DNA from: Bacteroidota bacterium
Lineage (GTDB): Bacteria > Bacteroidota > Bacteroidia > Bacteroidales > DYOH01
Length of the DNA stretch: 34,869 bases
Reading direction: 5' to 3'
NCBI GenBank assembly: GCA_020048155.1
Contig: JAIFMY010000032.1
Coordinates: forward strand, 1 to 34,869
The notes below the pieces were generated by a model. It was not told the DNA's origin, ran no database searches, and saw nothing but the letters and a program-made list of their open reading frames with translations. Shown one piece after another: positions 24,011-32,409 of this stretch. The stretch's first letter is position 1; each line of letters begins with the position of its first letter. Both the position numbers and the translations under genes were made by a program.

Positions 24011-25474
24011 TTAAGCCTCATTCTTTTCTTCCTTTGCATCCTGTATTTCTTCGTTTTCAACTGGTTTTCCTTTCAGATAGTCGGGCAGTTGCATACCTGC
24101 CATTTTAAATACTTCCTCGAAAGGCGGAATAGAACCGATCATACCCGAAAGGAAATTGGCAGTAGAAGATTTGTCTTTCCCATTTCCGAGATTGTCCCAA
24201 ACAGTAATTTTATCAATCTTGATATTTTTGATGGCTTCCACCTGAGATTTAACAATATCAGGCAATTTATCAGCAATCATTAGCATCACAGCATCGCGAG
24301 CATTGTTACCGGCAGCACCCACCAGGCTTTGGAAACCTTGCGATTGCTTAGAAAGAACTTCATATATACCACGAGCTTCAGCTTCCATTTTGAAATAAAT
24401 AGCATCGGCTTCACCTTTTGCATGCCTACGTATGCGCTCGGCCTCCGCTTCAGCTTCGATGGTTATTTTTTGTTTGCTTATTTCGGCAGGTACCACTTCG
24501 TTGGCAAATTGAGTAGCTTTATCGCGTTCGGCACGTCCCACCTCAGCGTTACGCTGGGCTATGTAAGCTTCTTCCAAAGCTTTAGCTTCGTTTATTTTTT
24601 CAGCCGAAATAGCCAATTTGTTGGCTTCAGCTTGTTTTACACGTCTCTCAGAATCAGAATTTGCAATAGTAACCTTAGCCGTATTCTCTCCATTAACTGC
24701 TGCTGCATCGTTGGCGGCTACGGCAATACGTTCTTTTTTGGCAGCCTCGGCTTCACCAATTTTAGCAGAAGCAAGGGCATCGGCCACACTTACTCGCTGT
24801 TGTTGCATAGCGTTGGCTTCACCAATTGCACCATCACGGTTCTTCTCGGCCACCATTTTCTTAGCTTCATTTATGGCATGTGCAGTGGCTTCTTTACCCA
24901 AAGCCTCAATATACCCGGCCACGTCGGTTATATCCGTTACGTTTACGTTGATAAGTTTTAAACCAATTTTTTGTAACTCGTGCTCAACACTGGCCGACAC
25001 GTTTGTAAGAAATTTCTCACGGTCGGAGTTTATTTCCTCAATATCCATAGTTGCAATCACCACGCGCAACTGACCAAAGATAATATCAGCAGAAAGATGC
25101 TGAATTTCTTCTTGTGAAAGACCCAGAAGGCGTTCAGCAGCATTCTGCATGGTTCCCGGCTCAGTAGAAATACCAACCATAAACCTGGAAGGTACATTTA
25201 CACGTATATTCTGACGACTAAGTGCATTTTCTAAGTTCACTTCTATAGGTATAGGAGTAAGATCGAGAAAATCATAATCCTGAATGATAGGCCAAATAAA
25301 TGCGGCACCACCGTGTATACACTTGGCTGTACGCCCGTCTTCGCCACCCACTTTACCATACACAACCAGAATGCGGTCTGATGGGCAACGTTTGTAACGC
25401 TTGAACAAGGAGTAAATGAGTATAAAAATGAATAGTACAAATAGTACCATACCTACAACAAGAAATTGATTCAT
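24011..25474 (-). CDS. floT: Flotillin-family (SPFH) membrane scaffold protein
   Basis: 487 aa. One N-terminal TM helix (~5-25), an SPFH/Band 7 domain (~30-215, with RILVVYGKVGGEDGR and IQHLSADIIFGQLRVVIATM), then a long Ala/Glu-rich coiled coil (~215-385) typical of flotillins, and a Gly-containing C-terminal part (LSGMIGSIPPFEEVFKMAG) seen in YuaG/FloT-type proteins. Flotillins oligomerise in membrane microdomains and organise signalling and secretion machinery. It lies 39 bp after an NfeD-like gene in the same direction, matching the conserved nfeD-flotillin (yuaF-yuaG) operon. The last ~20 residues are acidic/basic and variable. Confidence 0.93.
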   Translation of the reverse strand: MNQFLVVGMVLFVLFIFILIYSLFKRYKRCPSDRILVVYGKVGGEDGRTAKCIHGGAAFIWPIIQDYDFLDLTPIPIEVNLENALSRQNIRVNVPSRFMVGISTEPGTMQNAAERLLGLSQEEIQHLSADIIFGQLRVVIATMDIEEINSDREKFLTNVSASVEHELQKIGLKLINVNVTDITDVAGYIEALGKEATAHAINEAKKMVAEKNRDGAIGEANAMQQQRVSVADALASAKIGEAEAAKKERIAVAANDAAAVNGENTAKVTIANSDSERRVKQAEANKLAISAEKINEAKALEEAYIAQRNAEVGRAERDKATQFANEVVPAEISKQKITIEAEAEAERIRRHAKGEADAIYFKMEAEARGIYEVLSKQSQGFQSLVGAAGNNARDAVMLMIADKLPDIVKSQVEAIKNIKIDKITVWDNLGNGKDKSSTANFLSGMIGSIPPFEEVFKMAGMQLPDYLKGKPVENEEIQDAKEEKNEA

Positions 25475-25513
25475 AATGTATAATTTTAAAATTAATTCAA
25501 CTTATTTGTATAT

Positions 25514-26104
25514 CTATCTGTTGCGGCGAACAAGCAAATACCTGTCGCTAATAATATCCTCTACTTCTACCAGTACTCCGCTTTTTATGTCTTCCAGTTC
25601 GTCGGTCATGGCCTCCAAGGTGCGTATTGAGCCTTGTACTTTGATGGTAACTTGCCCGCTGCCTCCTTTTTTGGCAGGAATACTGATATACACTTCACCC
25701 ACTTGCCCTATTGCATTTTCCAATTTCAATGTGCCACTGCTCTGCAACTTGCTCATGAAATAATACAAACTAGCCATAACCACCATCATAAGTATTCCTG
25801 CAAAAGTAGATAGGAAAACTACAAGAAATATACCTGCTCCTGAATCGACAAGAGCCAGCCCTGTCCAGCCAAAAATAGCAAAAAAGGCAATCATATTTTT
25901 AAGGGTCATGAAATGGAAACCCATTCCCCCGTCAGCATCAAAGTGTGCATCTACACCTCCACCTGAATCAAGGTCAGCGTCAGTACCTATAAAAGTCATT
26001 ATCAGCTGAATAACGAAAAACAATGTTGCAGGTATTGCAACTATCCAATAAATTTGAGCGATGGTACTCAAACCACCCCACCACGACGAAAAATCGAGTA
26101 TCAT
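25514..26104 (-). CDS. NfeD-like (YuaF-type) membrane protein, flotillin partner
   Basis: 196 aa. Three TM segments (~16-38, 68-88, 91-117) and a soluble C-terminal OB-fold-like domain (~125-196: AIGQVGEVYISIPAKKGGSG, GVLVEVEDIISDRYLLVRR). There is no N-terminal ClpP-like protease domain, so it is the short NfeD form. An Asp-rich loop (~42-58: TDADLDSGGGVDAHFDADGG) between TM1 and TM2 is notable and could bind metal ions, though this is a guess. It is the first gene of the operon with the flotillin gene; short NfeD proteins are thought to assist flotillin assembly. Confidence 0.88.
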   Translation of the reverse strand: MILDFSSWWGGLSTIAQIYWIVAIPATLFFVIQLIMTFIGTDADLDSGGGVDAHFDADGGMGFHFMTLKNMIAFFAIFGWTGLALVDSGAGIFLVVFLSTFAGILMMVVMASLYYFMSKLQSSGTLKLENAIGQVGEVYISIPAKKGGSGQVTIKVQGSIRTLEAMTDELEDIKSGVLVEVEDIISDRYLLVRRNR

Positions 26105-26450
26105 ATTATAGTTTTTGTTTATAAATTTACAAAAAAATAAACAAAAATCAAATGGATAGTACTTTTATTTGTTTACATATTGCATCATTTCATCATTTTC
26201 ATGATTGAGGCACATTTGTAAGTCGATGCCATCTTTTGGTACAAATTTTGGGTGATAATATCGCACGAAAGCTCTGAATGGAATAATTTTGAAAATTGGC
26301 TGTCGTTTGGGGCCATTTACACGATATTGTAACTTTAAACTATTCCATGATAACAAATATTAATTTAAATTTGAGAAATTATTACTTCATAAGCACATAA
26401 CAAGCTATATTTGGAGCATCGATAATTCAGGTTTTAAATGATTGAAACGA
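26105..26450. other. Non-coding spacer between nfeD and the CHASE2 gene
   Basis: Divergent promoter region of ~345 bp. A 63-codon minus-strand frame (26356-26165) begins with TTG, has no early ATG and no recognisable domain, so I do not call it. One TAnnTTTG element serves the CHASE2 gene (listed separately). Otherwise AT-rich with no recognised element. Confidence 0.5.
26406..26413 (+). promoter_or_regulatory. TAnnTTTG-type -7 element of the CHASE2 gene
   Basis: TATATTTG is an exact TAnnTTTG match 37 bp before the ATG at 26451. A TTTG at 26370-26373 is 32 bp away, longer than the usual ~19 bp, so the -33 box is not confirmed. Confidence 0.4.
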
Positions 26451-27665
26451 ATGAAATATCTTAAAATATTGTTGATTGGCCTTTTATGGGCTATCATTGT
26501 AACAGGGCTAAATTTACTTTTCAGAAATAATCCGATGATTTTCAGGAATGAAACCGGATTCTTTGATGAAATACAAAATACAAAGGCAATCGATTCTAAA
26601 ACAGATGAGGGATATACAAGATTAGAACCCTATCTGAACGAATTTATGTTTATAAATATGGACACCGCCGCCATAGATATGAATACTGACAGGCTTAAAC
26701 CTCAGGTACTTGCTCAGTTTCTCAATAAAATGAAGGAATTTAAGCTCGATTTTAAAATTTTGTTTGTAGACTATCAACTTCCACCTGATCTCGACAATTA
26801 TCCGGATTTGCTTGCAGCAATGCATCCTTTTGAAAATCAATTATTATTGCCCATTTCTCTCACCATAGATTCCATTCGAAACAATTTTCAGAATCCAGTA
26901 AGAACGGAACTCATACGTAATTTGCGTACTCCTGCATACGACCAGTGCCTTACCGGTTTTGCCAGTGTCTTCAGCGAGCCCATCACCCAAACAAACCGTT
27001 TTTACATTTACAGGTTTTATACTACCGACTATTCTACGCACACTTCCATACCATATGTATTGGCCGAAAAGTTTCACCCCATCAAAAGTGATCCCATTTC
27101 GAGCAATGGTGAAGTAAACGAACTCAATTTCAGGCTCAGAAACAATGAAGTATGGAATACGGAACGTGCTGTTCTGGTGTACGATATGCATGATGTAGTA
27201 CACACTGTGCCCTATCAGGATCTTGTAAAATTGTTGAAGAATAAAATTATAGTAGTTGGCATTTTCAATGATATTGTAAATAAATATGGCCAGTCTGTAG
27301 ATAAATTCAAAACTCCTCTTACTACAGGTAGCACTGGAGTGATGGTAATTATTAATGCATATTTAAATTTGATAATGAACGACTTTATTCATACAGATTC
27401 GGGCATAACCACATTTTTGCTTTTACTGCTTTTCAGTTTGGTATTGCTATATCTGAGTGAAAAACGTGTCCTTACCAAAAATTTCCTGTTGCTCATTTTT
27501 ACATTCAACACAGCACTCGCTATTTTCGGTTTTCCTGGAATGGCCTATATGCTGTTTAGTACGTGGAGTTTGAAAATCAATTTTTTGATACCTGTCGTAT
27601 TCCAACTCATTTTTCCGGTAATATTGCTTTACAGAATGTTAGATAAGAATACTCAGTTGCGCTGA
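26451..27665 (+). CDS. CHASE2-domain membrane protein without output domain
   Basis: 404 aa from the ATG at 26451; a TTG at 26442 is less likely. TM helix ~5-22, then an extracytoplasmic CHASE2 sensor (~30-312; FDEIQ, ILFVDYQLPPDLDNYPDL, and the closing LKNKIIVVGIFNDIVNKYG...TGSTGVMVIINAYLNLIM) and three C-terminal TM helices (~320-336, 343-367, 375-395), the standard CHASE2 topology. The protein ends 9 residues after the last TM, so there is no kinase, cyclase or other output domain. In Bacteroidota, stand-alone CHASE2 proteins often sit by CHAT or TPR proteins. Here its 3' end overlaps by 13 bp the end of a convergent gene for a large helical-repeat protein. Confidence 0.88.
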   Translation: MKYLKILLIGLLWAIIVTGLNLLFRNNPMIFRNETGFFDEIQNTKAIDSKTDEGYTRLEPYLNEFMFINMDTAAIDMNTDRLKPQVLAQFLNKMKEFKLDFKILFVDYQLPPDLDNYPDLLAAMHPFENQLLLPISLTIDSIRNNFQNPVRTELIRNLRTPAYDQCLTGFASVFSEPITQTNRFYIYRFYTTDYSTHTSIPYVLAEKFHPIKSDPISSNGEVNELNFRLRNNEVWNTERAVLVYDMHDVVHTVPYQDLVKLLKNKIIVVGIFNDIVNKYGQSVDKFKTPLTTGSTGVMVIINAYLNLIMNDFIHTDSGITTFLLLLLFSLVLLYLSEKRVLTKNFLLLIFTFNTALAIFGFPGMAYMLFSTWSLKINFLIPVVFQLIFPVILLYRMLDKNTQLR

Positions 27666-30607
27666 ATTTTGAATAATTGATCTTTCAATCCTTTAACTTC
27701 TTTGTCAAAGTTTTTATTATCAAACATTTGCAACGAAGACTCGGCATGCATGATTTGCTCAAGGGCTTTGTCCCAGTCTGAAGTATTTTCGCCCCCCCGC
27801 AGCAGAAGTATATAGTATTCAGCCTGAAGCACATGCAAACGGTATATATAGTAGTTTACTTGCTGTGGCATCACATTTTCTAACCCGGTAAGCGCCAATG
27901 CATAGTCATTCAATGCCAATTTTATGAGATCGTACCCATTTCTATTTTTTAATAGCAACTGTGCATAGAGCATACATAGCTCCACATGTTGACGGAGTGA
28001 TATGGTATCTGATAATTTATTTGAACTAAAATCTGAAATAAATGTGGTGAATGGAGGAATTGACGCACTATCCGGTTTCAGATTCAAAAGAGCAGCCATG
28101 TGCAATATATTTCCTCTGGCCTGAATATTATTATATTTTTTACTAAACTTCTTAAATAATTCCTGATTAAAGATACCTGAAACATTTGAGTACTTTTTCT
28201 CACTCATATACAATTGCCCTTTCAGGAGTTGAGTTGTCATCTGATTAGATGTATCTTGTAAGTCAAATCTAACTTCATTCACTGATTTCCAAGCCTCGGC
28301 ATATTTATATAATTGCTTGTTTGCAATTGCTTGTTTGAGTAGGAAGAACGAAATGAGCTTCTCAGAACCATATTCCGGCTTGGAGGTCAGCCATTTCAAA
28401 GCATCAGTTGCTACAGTTATCACAAGTTGTGGATTCTCGTTTTCATGTATCAAACATTTTAGACGATTGTTTTCTACAATAAATGGTTCAAAACCAGGTG
28501 TATTTGAATAATCCGCCAATATATTTTCAGCCATCTGACAATACCTCATGGCCACGGCTTTTTGGCCACTTTCCAGCCACAAATTTGCCGTGAGGTGCAT
28601 GATGCGAATCAAATAAGTATTGCTCAGATAGGTTTCTTCAGACTTAGTTTCTTGCAAAGAATTTATCATCACATCGGCCAGCCCAGAAGCTGCAATACCA
28701 AGTTTCATGCTTTCTTGCAAAAAAGCAGAAGCATTTGCCATGAGTCCAAACTTATCCAAATCGCTGATTTCCTGATTGTACCACATGGTCGCAAAAAGCG
28801 AGATTTCGTTAGCAGTACCAACTATTGGGTCGGTTCGCAGCAAAAATCTGTTTTGCAATGAACTTAAAAGATAATACAGCCTGAATTCTTCCCCTTCAAA
28901 CAATTGCATCCAATCATTCAATTCTTTCAATCTGGCCTGCAACAGTGCATCGTTTCCGGGTTGATTCATGTCACGTTCCAAATACAACAACTCTGTTTCA
29001 AAGGCCAAATTGTCGTACTTATTTGCGGCGCCTTTGAGCATGGCCGAAATGCTATCTAAATAAGAGTTTTGTTTATAAATGCTATACTTTAGCAAATACA
29101 TCTCCATCAGCGCCAAACTATCTGCAAGCAAGGAATTCGGATTCAACTTATCAGCTATCTGTTTGGCAACCAACACATCACCATGTTTGAAATGCCATTT
29201 GGCCAAATGTAATCCCAAGGCAGCGCTCGTATTATTTTTAATGTTTTGCTGCAATGTTTTATCAAGATTTTTAATATCGTGGAAACCCGAATGGGGCAAA
29301 AACTCAAGTGCCTCAAAATAAGTTCGCAACAGCTTATCTATGTTTCGCAATCTGTTTGGGTTTGCATTTTGTAAGGTAAGCCACGGTGCTATACATTCGG
29401 CAGCTGCTTGATAATCTACGTTTTGTATGTACGAAGTAGCCATATAACATGAAAGCATCTGATGATATGTTTGTACCAAATACGAATCTTGTTCGTGGAG
29501 TATAGGACTTTGCAATATCATATAGAGCAAGTACCTGCACTCAGATAGCTGTTCTTTATTATGGTACTCCTTCAGTATGCGGCGTACGTACTCAAGCGCT
29601 TCAAAATGAAAATCCAAATTTTGAGGATATTCGGCAAGACTTTCTACCTGTGTAAACGCAATAGGTTGAATTGAATCTTGTGTGAGCATTTTATTTTTAA
29701 AAATGCCCGAGTACAAATCAGCAGAAAGAGGAAGGTTGGGTTCAAAGTTTTCAGGCAAAGCGGTTTTCGAATCGAAAAAACTTTTTATAAAAGATATTTC
29801 AGGGATTATGTACTGTTTTTCAACACTTTGCATAAGCTGAGTGTAAAGTCTTTCAAAATCATCAGTTTTCCCCACCAAACCCAACAGCCACATTTTCCAA
29901 ACCAAAAATACCTGCAACTGATGTATCTCAGCACTTATTTGTATCAGTTCTTCACCATCTGTACTCTCTGCAGCTCTTTGGTTCCACTCGTCGAGCAGTA
30001 CCATATATTTTTCAGAATCAGCCAATTGTATGGCTTTCTGCACATTGCCCGATTGGAAAGCGGCAAAAGAGCCTACAACCTGCCTATGCTGCAAATAAGG
30101 GTAGTTTTGCAGCATGAATAGGGTAAGTTGAACAGGATAAAACTGTAAATTGTCTGGTATAAGCAAGTGTTCGAGTGCAAAAATAGAATCTGCTGTGAGA
30201 TACCATTTGTTGCTGTGTGCCACCCAGTCGTTGGCTTTCCACATATACAAATTGGCAGGTTTGGTATCTTCAAAAGCAGAAATTTGCTGTAGCTCGTATG
30301 AATTGAATGTATAATAATCCGATGTTTTGAGTCTGGCCATAGTATAAGTGCCAAGTCTGCTCTCGAGCAAAGCAAGCTGCAAGGTACCCCACTCATCGCT
30401 GGTATCGGTGGCCGCCCAGGCGTGCTCAGCCATAACATTCGGAATGGTTTTCTGTGCTTCCAATGCACGAAATATGCGAAAGTTTAGATATGAAACCTGA
30501 GCAATTGACGTTGTAGAAAGGCCAATGAGAAAGTTTACAATAAATAACTTTATAATAATCCGTAAAAAATAGAAATTGCTTGAAGCGGTCAATTTTATTA
30601 ATCGCAT
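27653..30607 (-). CDS. Large secreted protein, probably an alpha-helical (TPR-like) repeat protein
   Basis: 984 aa. An N-terminal hydrophobic signal (FLRIIIKLFIVNFLIGLS) ends TTSIAQ, consistent with export. The remainder is dominated by amphipathic helices with repeated Ala/Leu/Tyr patterns (for example YQAAAECIAPWLTLQ, VLVAKQIADKLNPNSL, KYAEAWKSVNEVRFDL, KKYSNVSGIFNQELF) as in degenerate TPR solenoids. I see no CHAT peptidase His/Cys pair, no kinase and no sorting domain. The start overlaps the end of the upstream MBL-fold gene by 10 nt, so both are in one operon and coupled. Function unknown; it may be the helical half of a CHASE2-associated system. Confidence 0.75.
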   Translation of the reverse strand: MRLIKLTASSNFYFLRIIIKLFIVNFLIGLSTTSIAQVSYLNFRIFRALEAQKTIPNVMAEHAWAATDTSDEWGTLQLALLESRLGTYTMARLKTSDYYTFNSYELQQISAFEDTKPANLYMWKANDWVAHSNKWYLTADSIFALEHLLIPDNLQFYPVQLTLFMLQNYPYLQHRQVVGSFAAFQSGNVQKAIQLADSEKYMVLLDEWNQRAAESTDGEELIQISAEIHQLQVFLVWKMWLLGLVGKTDDFERLYTQLMQSVEKQYIIPEISFIKSFFDSKTALPENFEPNLPLSADLYSGIFKNKMLTQDSIQPIAFTQVESLAEYPQNLDFHFEALEYVRRILKEYHNKEQLSECRYLLYMILQSPILHEQDSYLVQTYHQMLSCYMATSYIQNVDYQAAAECIAPWLTLQNANPNRLRNIDKLLRTYFEALEFLPHSGFHDIKNLDKTLQQNIKNNTSAALGLHLAKWHFKHGDVLVAKQIADKLNPNSLLADSLALMEMYLLKYSIYKQNSYLDSISAMLKGAANKYDNLAFETELLYLERDMNQPGNDALLQARLKELNDWMQLFEGEEFRLYYLLSSLQNRFLLRTDPIVGTANEISLFATMWYNQEISDLDKFGLMANASAFLQESMKLGIAASGLADVMINSLQETKSEETYLSNTYLIRIMHLTANLWLESGQKAVAMRYCQMAENILADYSNTPGFEPFIVENNRLKCLIHENENPQLVITVATDALKWLTSKPEYGSEKLISFFLLKQAIANKQLYKYAEAWKSVNEVRFDLQDTSNQMTTQLLKGQLYMSEKKYSNVSGIFNQELFKKFSKKYNNIQARGNILHMAALLNLKPDSASIPPFTTFISDFSSNKLSDTISLRQHVELCMLYAQLLLKNRNGYDLIKLALNDYALALTGLENVMPQQVNYYIYRLHVLQAEYYILLLRGGENTSDWDKALEQIMHAESSLQMFDNKNFDKEVKGLKDQLFKIQRN

Positions 30608-31383
30608 GTGTGTTTGTACTGTTTTATAGGCTTGGGCAAGTGTGTAAAATACTGTAGAAATACAAATGGCATTCTCAGTTTGCGATGTACCAAAGCTTTG
30701 AGTTTAATCATAACTTCCGGAGTGAATTGCTGGCGGGTTGCCGGTCCCCCATGCGCCAAGAGTATTTCCTTCCATTCCAGTTTTTCGAGTACTTCAATAC
30801 TTTTTACCATACACTTAGGCAAGTTTATAGGAAAAGGCAGAATAAACTTACCATGCATGTTTATGACCAAATCGCCGGCATAAATAATGCTTGCCTCGCT
30901 ATTATGTATGACGATATCGTGCGAAGTGTGCCCAGGTGTATGATAAATCTTCCAATCGGGAAATGAAGGGATTGCATCGGCATTATGTAGCGGAAAATCT
31001 GGGTATAGCTTAGGTGGGAACCAAAACCTGTAGCGCGGAAGTTTTTTACGTATAACTACGAACCACCCCATGAATATGTCAAATAGATGCTGCAGCCTTC
31101 CTCTGAGACCACTATACCATGCATTTACAGTATAAAAAGAAGCAATTGGGATATTGAATTTGCGTCTGAGTATCTGAGCGGCACCGGCATGGTCGGGGTG
31201 CATGTGCGAAACCATGATCATGCGCAAATCTGACATGGGTCTGTTGAGTTTATTTGTAATGTAATCTTCCACAAGTGTAGCATCGGCGCGACTTCCCCCA
31301 TCGAGCATAAGAATTCCATCCGGATACTCGGCTAAATACAACTCCTGAATATGGCCAGTCAAATGGTGAATTTTAAAATACAT
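30598..31383 (-). CDS. MBL-fold (metallo-beta-lactamase superfamily) hydrolase
   Basis: 261 aa. The binuclear zinc motif SHMHPDHAG gives His60, His62, Asp64 and His65; further ligands are His152 (HTPGHTSHD), Asp171 (YAGDLV) and His211 (LAHGGPA). GHIQELYLAEYPDGILMLDGG is the usual N-terminal strand pair. The family covers glyoxalase II, lactonases, RNases and many others; nothing here fixes the substrate. A hydrophobic stretch (LFDIFMGWFVV, ~100-111) between the halves is unusual and may be a membrane-contact or lid segment. First gene of the operon with the helical-repeat protein, overlapping by 10 nt. Confidence 0.9.
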   Translation of the reverse strand: MYFKIHHLTGHIQELYLAEYPDGILMLDGGSRADATLVEDYITNKLNRPMSDLRMIMVSHMHPDHAGAAQILRRKFNIPIASFYTVNAWYSGLRGRLQHLFDIFMGWFVVIRKKLPRYRFWFPPKLYPDFPLHNADAIPSFPDWKIYHTPGHTSHDIVIHNSEASIIYAGDLVINMHGKFILPFPINLPKCMVKSIEVLEKLEWKEILLAHGGPATRQQFTPEVMIKLKALVHRKLRMPFVFLQYFTHLPKPIKQYKHTCD

Positions 31384-31404
31384 CCGTATGCATAATAATT
31401 ATAA

Positions 31405-31412
31405 CAAATATA
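31405..31412 (-). promoter_or_regulatory. TAnnTTTG-type -7 element of the MBL-fold operon
   Basis: The minus strand reads TATATTTG, an exact match, 21 bp before the ATG. The expected TTTG ~19 bp upstream is not found; a TTG is 11 bp upstream. Confidence 0.4.
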
Positions 31413-31444
31413 CGTTTAAAAGGCAATTCACGAACATTCTAATT

Positions 31445-31452
31445 TAGATTTG
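31445..31452 (+). promoter_or_regulatory. TAnnTTTG-type -7 element immediately before the class IV aminotransferase
   Basis: TAGATTTG is an exact match ending 9 bp before the ATG at 31462. Transcription would begin at or within a few bases of the start codon, implying a leaderless or near-leaderless mRNA. It also overlaps the alternative TTG start at 31450, which supports the ATG. Confidence 0.4.
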
Positions 31453-31461
31453 AAAACAAAA

Positions 31462-32310
31462 ATGCGCGAGATTTCTCACTCACTTTTTTTACATAATAAC
31501 GAAACACTCTCGTACGAGTTTTTCGACTACCATGTTTTATACCATAATCCTACTATTTACGAGGTTTTTAGGGTAATAAACCGGACTCCACTTTTTCTGA
31601 AGGCTCACCTCGATAGGCTTTTCACCTCGGTACAAGCTGGGAATTTACATATGAACACCACATACAACCAGCTACTTGACATGATAATGCGCCTCATAGA
31701 TATGAATGATATTGGTGATATGAATATGAAAGTAATAGTGCAGTTTGAACAAGAGGTTGAAACAGATATATATGTGTACTTTAATGTTTCGCGGTACCCT
31801 ACCGTTTATGAATACCAACATGGTGTAAAACTACGCTTGTACGAAGCTGTACGCGAAAATCCTGCAATAAAATTTGTTAGGCAAAAGCTGCGCGAAAACA
31901 CAATAGCATATATGAAAGAATCGGATGCCTTTGAAACCTTACTTGTAGACACCGATGGAAATATAACGGAAGGAAGCCGAACCAATGTATTTTTCGTAAA
32001 AGACAGTGCCTTATATACTGCACCATCAGATACAGTGCTTTTGGGCATCACGCGCCAAGCAACCATTGAGTTAGCCAAAAGAAGAGGATTTCAGTTGTTT
32101 GAACAATGTATACGCAAAGCTGAAATATCCGATTTCGATTCTGTTTTTATTACCGGTACTTCTCCTATGCTCCTGCCTGTATCTCACATTGAAGGTATCT
32201 CTTATAAAGTTGACAATTTTGTAATGCGCACCCTCATGAACGACTATTTGCAAATGGTGAATAATAATCTTTCTGTTTTTAGCTTTGCAAAACTGCACGC
32301 AAGCGTATAA
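31462..32310 (+). CDS. Class IV PLP-dependent aminotransferase (BCAT / aminodeoxychorismate lyase-like)
   Basis: 282 aa from the ATG at 31462; a TTG at 31450 is less likely. Class IV features: KAHLDRLFTSV (Arg52 region), a PLP lysine most likely Lys137 (NPAIKFVRQKL), and LLVDTDGNITEGSRTNVFFV with Glu170, 33 residues after the lysine, as in E. coli IlvE (34). LLGITRQ and VFITGTSPMLLPV complete the cofactor and phosphate-binding sites. Members include branched-chain aminotransferase, D-amino-acid transaminase and 4-amino-4-deoxychorismate lyase; the protein is shorter than most BCATs and the lyase or an unassigned class IV enzyme is possible. Single-gene unit with a shared terminator. Confidence 0.88.
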   Translation: MREISHSLFLHNNETLSYEFFDYHVLYHNPTIYEVFRVINRTPLFLKAHLDRLFTSVQAGNLHMNTTYNQLLDMIMRLIDMNDIGDMNMKVIVQFEQEVETDIYVYFNVSRYPTVYEYQHGVKLRLYEAVRENPAIKFVRQKLRENTIAYMKESDAFETLLVDTDGNITEGSRTNVFFVKDSALYTAPSDTVLLGITRQATIELAKRRGFQLFEQCIRKAEISDFDSVFITGTSPMLLPVSHIEGISYKVDNFVMRTLMNDYLQMVNNNLSVFSFAKLHASV

Positions 32311-32327
32311 TGCTCAGATAGTAAAAA

Positions 32328-32368
32328 AAATGTTCGGGCATTCAGTTTACACGAATACCCGAACATTT
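32328..32368. terminator. Bidirectional intrinsic terminator between aminotransferase and prohibitin-like genes
   Basis: An 11-bp stem AAATGTTCGGG/CCCGAACATTT is extended past a C-A mismatch by ATTC/GAAT with a 9-nt loop, flanked by an A-run on the left and a T-rich tract on the right. It lies 17 bp after the aminotransferase stop and 41 bp after the minus-strand gene's stop. Confidence 0.9.
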
Positions 32369-32409
32369 ATATTTTAGAGCTCTTTGAAAGAGAATCGCAA
32401 AAGCAATTA

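Noticed and set aside
24600-25073. Long plus-strand frames opposite the flotillin coiled coil
   Set aside because: They are antisense to a strongly biased Ala/Glu repeat region, which keeps the other frames open; no domain pattern.
26165-26356. 63-codon minus-strand frame between nfeD and the CHASE2 gene
   Set aside because: It starts with TTG, has no early ATG, no domain, and lies in a divergent promoter spacer.
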